Assembly: GCA_947581885.1 (NCBI GenBank)
Contig: CANPWF010000088.1
Coordinates: forward strand, 1 to 7,011
DNA length: 7,011 nt
From: an uncultured Clostridia bacterium
Lineage (GTDB): Bacteria; Bacillota; Clostridia; Christensenellales; Borkfalkiaceae
Reading direction: 5' to 3'
Below are positions 6,101 to 7,011 of the stretch, one piece after another (within the stretch, counting starts at the first letter, position 1; the number at the start of each line of letters is the position of its first letter). Below the pieces are notes generated by a model. The model had not been told where the DNA came from. It did no database searches and was given only the letters and a program-made list of their open reading frames with translations. The translations under genes and the position numbers were made by a program.

Positions 6101-7010
6101 CCTTCTTCTCGCTGAATTCGACGACGGCCGCCCCGCCGGGACGGAGCCCGCCGCCCAATTCCACTTTCCCCGTCAAGAACTTCTCGGGATAGACGATGTC
6201 GCTCGCGAAGAAGGAGCCGTCCTCCGTGACGAGGGTAACGTCCTTAATTGCATTGAAGGCGAATTGGATATCCTGCGAATTGTACACCATGACGGAGCGG
6301 ACGGGGCGGGCCTCGGGGAATTCGAGGGTGATCGTCGAGCCGCCGTCTTTTGTACGGAATTCCATCCCTTCATCACGGCCGTGGATGGCGACGAACCCGT
6401 CGGTAAGAAGGGACGTATCCATTCCGTCCCGTGCGTTCGTCGCGGTGATCTTCGCGTCGCCCGCGATGTTCTTGTAGCCCGAAAAGGTGGAAGGCGCGGG
6501 CTGCAAACTCGCCTGCGTGGGACCGTTGGAGTGGGGGATATCGTACCCCAATTCCTCATTATAACTCCAAGTGACGCGGTCGATGATGAAATTGCGGCTG
6601 GAAGCCGTGGGCGTTGTACGGTTATAAACCGTCGCAAGACTGATGAGGAATTCTTCCCCGCCCGCCTTGAAGAACATGGCGTTGCCCGTCGCCTCGTACA
6701 TGTCGTAGTTGCCGTTGATCATATGGACGGGATTGCCATAGAGCGGATCCAACTTCACAAAGCCGCCGTTCGGGGCTTCCTTCGAACCCTTCGGATAGCC
6801 GAGGGGCGAATCGGCGACGGCGAGGCATGCGGAATAGTTCTTGTCGCCATAGCCCGAGCGGGAATAGGTGAGGTAGTATTTTTTGACCTCGTTGCCGTTT
6901 TCGTCTACGGTTACATGGGACTGCACGAAACAGCCCTCGTTGACGGTGTTGTCGTCGATCGAGGCGGGGCTCCTCTCGCCGCCGGGGGTGAGAAATCCCG
7001 GTAGGGTGAG
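3111..7010 (-). CDS. GH43-like secreted glycosidase with F5/8C domain and A-C-B module tail (5' end outside window)
   Basis: The frame is open from the window edge to a TAA stop at 3113-3111, giving 1,299 visible codons, numbered here from 7010. The GTG at 6926 is not the start: the frame continues upstream, the codon lies inside a family motif, and no ribosome binding site precedes it. Residues 1-175 look like the last blades of a GH43 beta-propeller: NEGCF (Glu25, the likely general acid, position 6938), KYYLTYSRSGYG, VADSPLGYP, then RNFIIDRVTW and SNGPTQ, the usual GH43 ending. GH43 enzymes typically cleave arabinose, xylose or galactose linkages; the substrate cannot be told here. Residues 178-340 resemble an F5/8 type C (discoidin, CBM32-like) domain, with NIAGDAKITATN, LLTDG and closing GISEIRVLG. 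The rest is A(350-570), C(573-650), B(654-744), A(745-934), C(936-1026), B(1030-1107), A(1108-1299). There is no LPXTG, SLH or dockerin at the C-terminus, so any anchoring would have to come from the unseen N-terminus. The next gene starts 18 nt downstream, implying an operon. The reading frame is certain; the GH43 call is good but rests on half a domain. Confidence 0.85.
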   Translation of the reverse strand, partial: LTLPGFLTPGGERSPASIDDNTVNEGCFVQSHVTVDENGNEVKKYYLTYSRSGYGDKNYSACLAVADSPLGYPKGSKEAPNGGFVKLDPLYGNPVHMINGNYDMYEATGNAMFFKAGGEEFLISLATVYNRTTPTASSRNFIIDRVTWSYNEELGYDIPHSNGPTQASLQPAPSTFSGYKNIAGDAKITATNARDGMDTSLLTDGFVAIHGRDEGMEFRTKDGGSTITLEFPEARPVRSVMVYNSQDIQFAFNAIKDVTLVTEDGSFFASDIVYPEKFLTGKVELGGGLRPGGAAVVEFSEKKVEKIIIRINEKYTHELDEFGEEYQGIGISEIRVLGRDADAGESQNAAMDTGTFRGSGIVGIPDLLDMVGYGSMSSYEYDEEGGVALNANFFAPLRGSNADGGFVVEATISRADGVYDVMTEAANTGAISVLTEHVRHRIYVVGVDEETSYIVVNGAQKQVYGNNYDDFERRYPVPLGGYCTGAPIKMQVVYYRNTYYIKLETNGSTVFTSIDKNTDYIENSSFPSDMKEFFEDGERALCLESLDLRAHFGDISFTLGESAESAILRTQCRVSITNSLPEGGTLTVSDETPMRGKTVLVTLKPNSGYYLDKFTVNGVDMKGRLSLAEDGSYQYSIIAIQADTAIRATYKAGEETLYLVTGTYSYSSGLYEEGLGITNEGDILTISAGFYTGTAQGGRFEIRLPNGRFTLKLNSEKFPAAEKDVFVHGGNTDAGDIQFKRINFEPVVSYNANDSVTFSANRTTRLFENVSAEEGFVVNFTVTGGTTGWFRTGGLVMEYDAEDAGTPVVYYDYIFFYNTGSIAEAVLIQSSTRWDNGPVYRTTYPYANLLSPLKVTVAYYNGTFTFILDDVYVFSIDTTSSLDITQNAAFNKASFFGAKTRRLGLRSYDSAATFADVSYRLGDEVAQKVIAETKGAVTAAAGEGGGVSINTLTGDAIPLGTSYDIGTEVVLTVTPEQGKSVQKLTLNGEDKTSLLSGPFKQADGTSFYKLYTKVTRNGLNFHATFAESEVKHAVTGKVAFAEGLSATDVTLQANGYTGTVESGNFSIDLPDGTFILTFADEKGNFGTKEVTVAGKDVNAGTVTIVPFGLTNDVGLVKEGESYTLQRATGGIYHPFAGDIVASEGFAVTFTVQGSASEAWYNCLGFYFVKNGVTYSICIRDNNGEALVGLLQSDAGTSAGAMYYYTHRPYNITEPLEISIVYYREVFYIAFGDFAFTVSAGNYSNSVFSHPEQITKEFFAAGYRSLGFRAMDTGGTLSNVSYVLGDEATYERMQTLGYWD
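3114..5963 (-). repeat. A-C-B-A-C-B-A module train in the glycosidase tail
   Basis: Three diverged copies of module A (5963-5301, 4778-4209, 3689-3114) alternate with two C modules (5294-5061, 4205-3933) and two B modules (5051-4779, 3923-3690). A copies share (E/G)GF.V..T, a W(F/Y)..(G/L)G segment in copies 2 and 3, P(L/I)K(V/M)..(A/V)YY...(F/Y)., FF..G.R.L, and a closing SY.LGDEA followed by a short helix; copy 1 is the most diverged. C copies resemble the divergent InlB B-repeat: GGTLTV, then V.L.P..G, a FTVNG or LTLNG motif, and closing (R/H)ATY/F. B copies open VTGT or VTGK, and carry G.F.I.LP(D/N)G and a late KDV or KEV. Function is not known; A is probably a ConA-like beta-sandwich and B/C are probably spacers (inference). 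Confidence 0.75.
5991..6479 (-). other. Domain: F5/8 type C (discoidin/CBM32-like)
   Basis: About 163 residues with the usual layout of a galactose-binding-like jelly roll. It opens with NIAGDAKITATN and a DTSLLTDG element, has a central strand pair around STITLEFPEARPVRSVMVYN, and closes with GIGISEIRVLG, the common terminal strand of F5/8C domains. In glycosidases this domain usually binds sugar. Ligand residues cannot be assigned by eye. Confidence 0.72.
6486..7010 (-). other. Domain: C-terminal half of a GH43-like beta-propeller
   Basis: This segment matches the general pattern of the last GH43 blades: a Glu-Gly motif followed by a beta-strand with KYYLTYS, a (V/A)DSPLG turn, a glycine-containing TGNAMFF segment, and a terminal RNFIIDRV...NGPT. 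In most GH43 enzymes the TGNAMFF position holds a GH(H/N)S-type motif whose His lies near the central metal or water; here that residue appears to be Asn. The catalytic Asp residues of blades 1 and 3 would lie upstream of the window, so activity cannot be judged. Confidence 0.72.
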
Positions 7011-7011
7011 G

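Noticed and set aside
6924..6926. GTG as start codon of the glycosidase
   Set aside because: The frame is open for 28 more codons to the window edge, those codons contain the GH43-like NEGCF motif directly before the GTG, and there is no Shine-Dalgarno sequence.
5358..7004. Plus-strand open frame of 548 codons
   Set aside because: Antisense shadow of the F5/8C and module A region, with the same register and low-complexity composition; the minus-strand frame carries the recognisable domains.

Overview
All convincing genes in this window lie on the minus strand. They read from the right end (7011) to the left end (1) and form one apparent transcription unit of exported, multi-domain proteins. 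The strong AGGAGG ribosome binding sites 6-7 nt before the starts, the Gram-positive-style lipoprotein signal peptides (no SusC/SusD-like partner is visible), the moderately high GC and the family content suggest a Bacillota (Clostridia-like) anaerobe, probably one that uses host or plant polysaccharides. This taxonomic guess is inference; no rRNA or marker gene is present.

Layout in transcription order: (1) 7010-3111 is the 3' part (1,299 codons visible) of a very large secreted glycosidase. Its visible start is the C-terminal half of a GH43-like five-bladed beta-propeller. A discoidin-like F5/8 type C domain follows, then a long modular tail. (2) After an 18-nt gap, 3092-2331 encodes a 253-aa lipoprotein that is essentially one stand-alone copy of a module found three times in the glycosidase tail. 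(3) A 105-nt gap (2226-2330) holds three tandem 22-23 nt hairpin repeats and a perfectly fitting 32-codon ORF of doubtful reality. (4) From 2225 to the left edge runs the first 741 codons of a second large lipoprotein: three Ig-like repeats, then the same kinds of modules as in the glycosidase tail. Both large genes are cut by the window edges.

The most interesting feature is a shared modular grammar. I call the modules A (about 150-220 aa, jelly-roll-like, ending in LGFRS...ATFS..SY.LGDEA), B (about 80-90 aa, opening VTGT and containing G.(F/Y).I.LP(D/N/E)G, carboxypeptidase-regulatory-like) and C (about 80-90 aa, resembling the divergent InlB B-repeat). The glycosidase tail reads A-C-B-A-C-B-A, the small lipoprotein is A alone, and the last protein reads Ig-Ig-Ig-B-A-C-B and then leaves the window. 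Five A copies in three adjacent genes, one of them free-standing, suggest a surface system in which a module of unknown ligand is shared between an enzyme and membrane-tethered partners. I do not recognise module A as a named family, and its carbohydrate-binding role is inference. Apart from the 105-nt gap there is no stretch without coding sequence.
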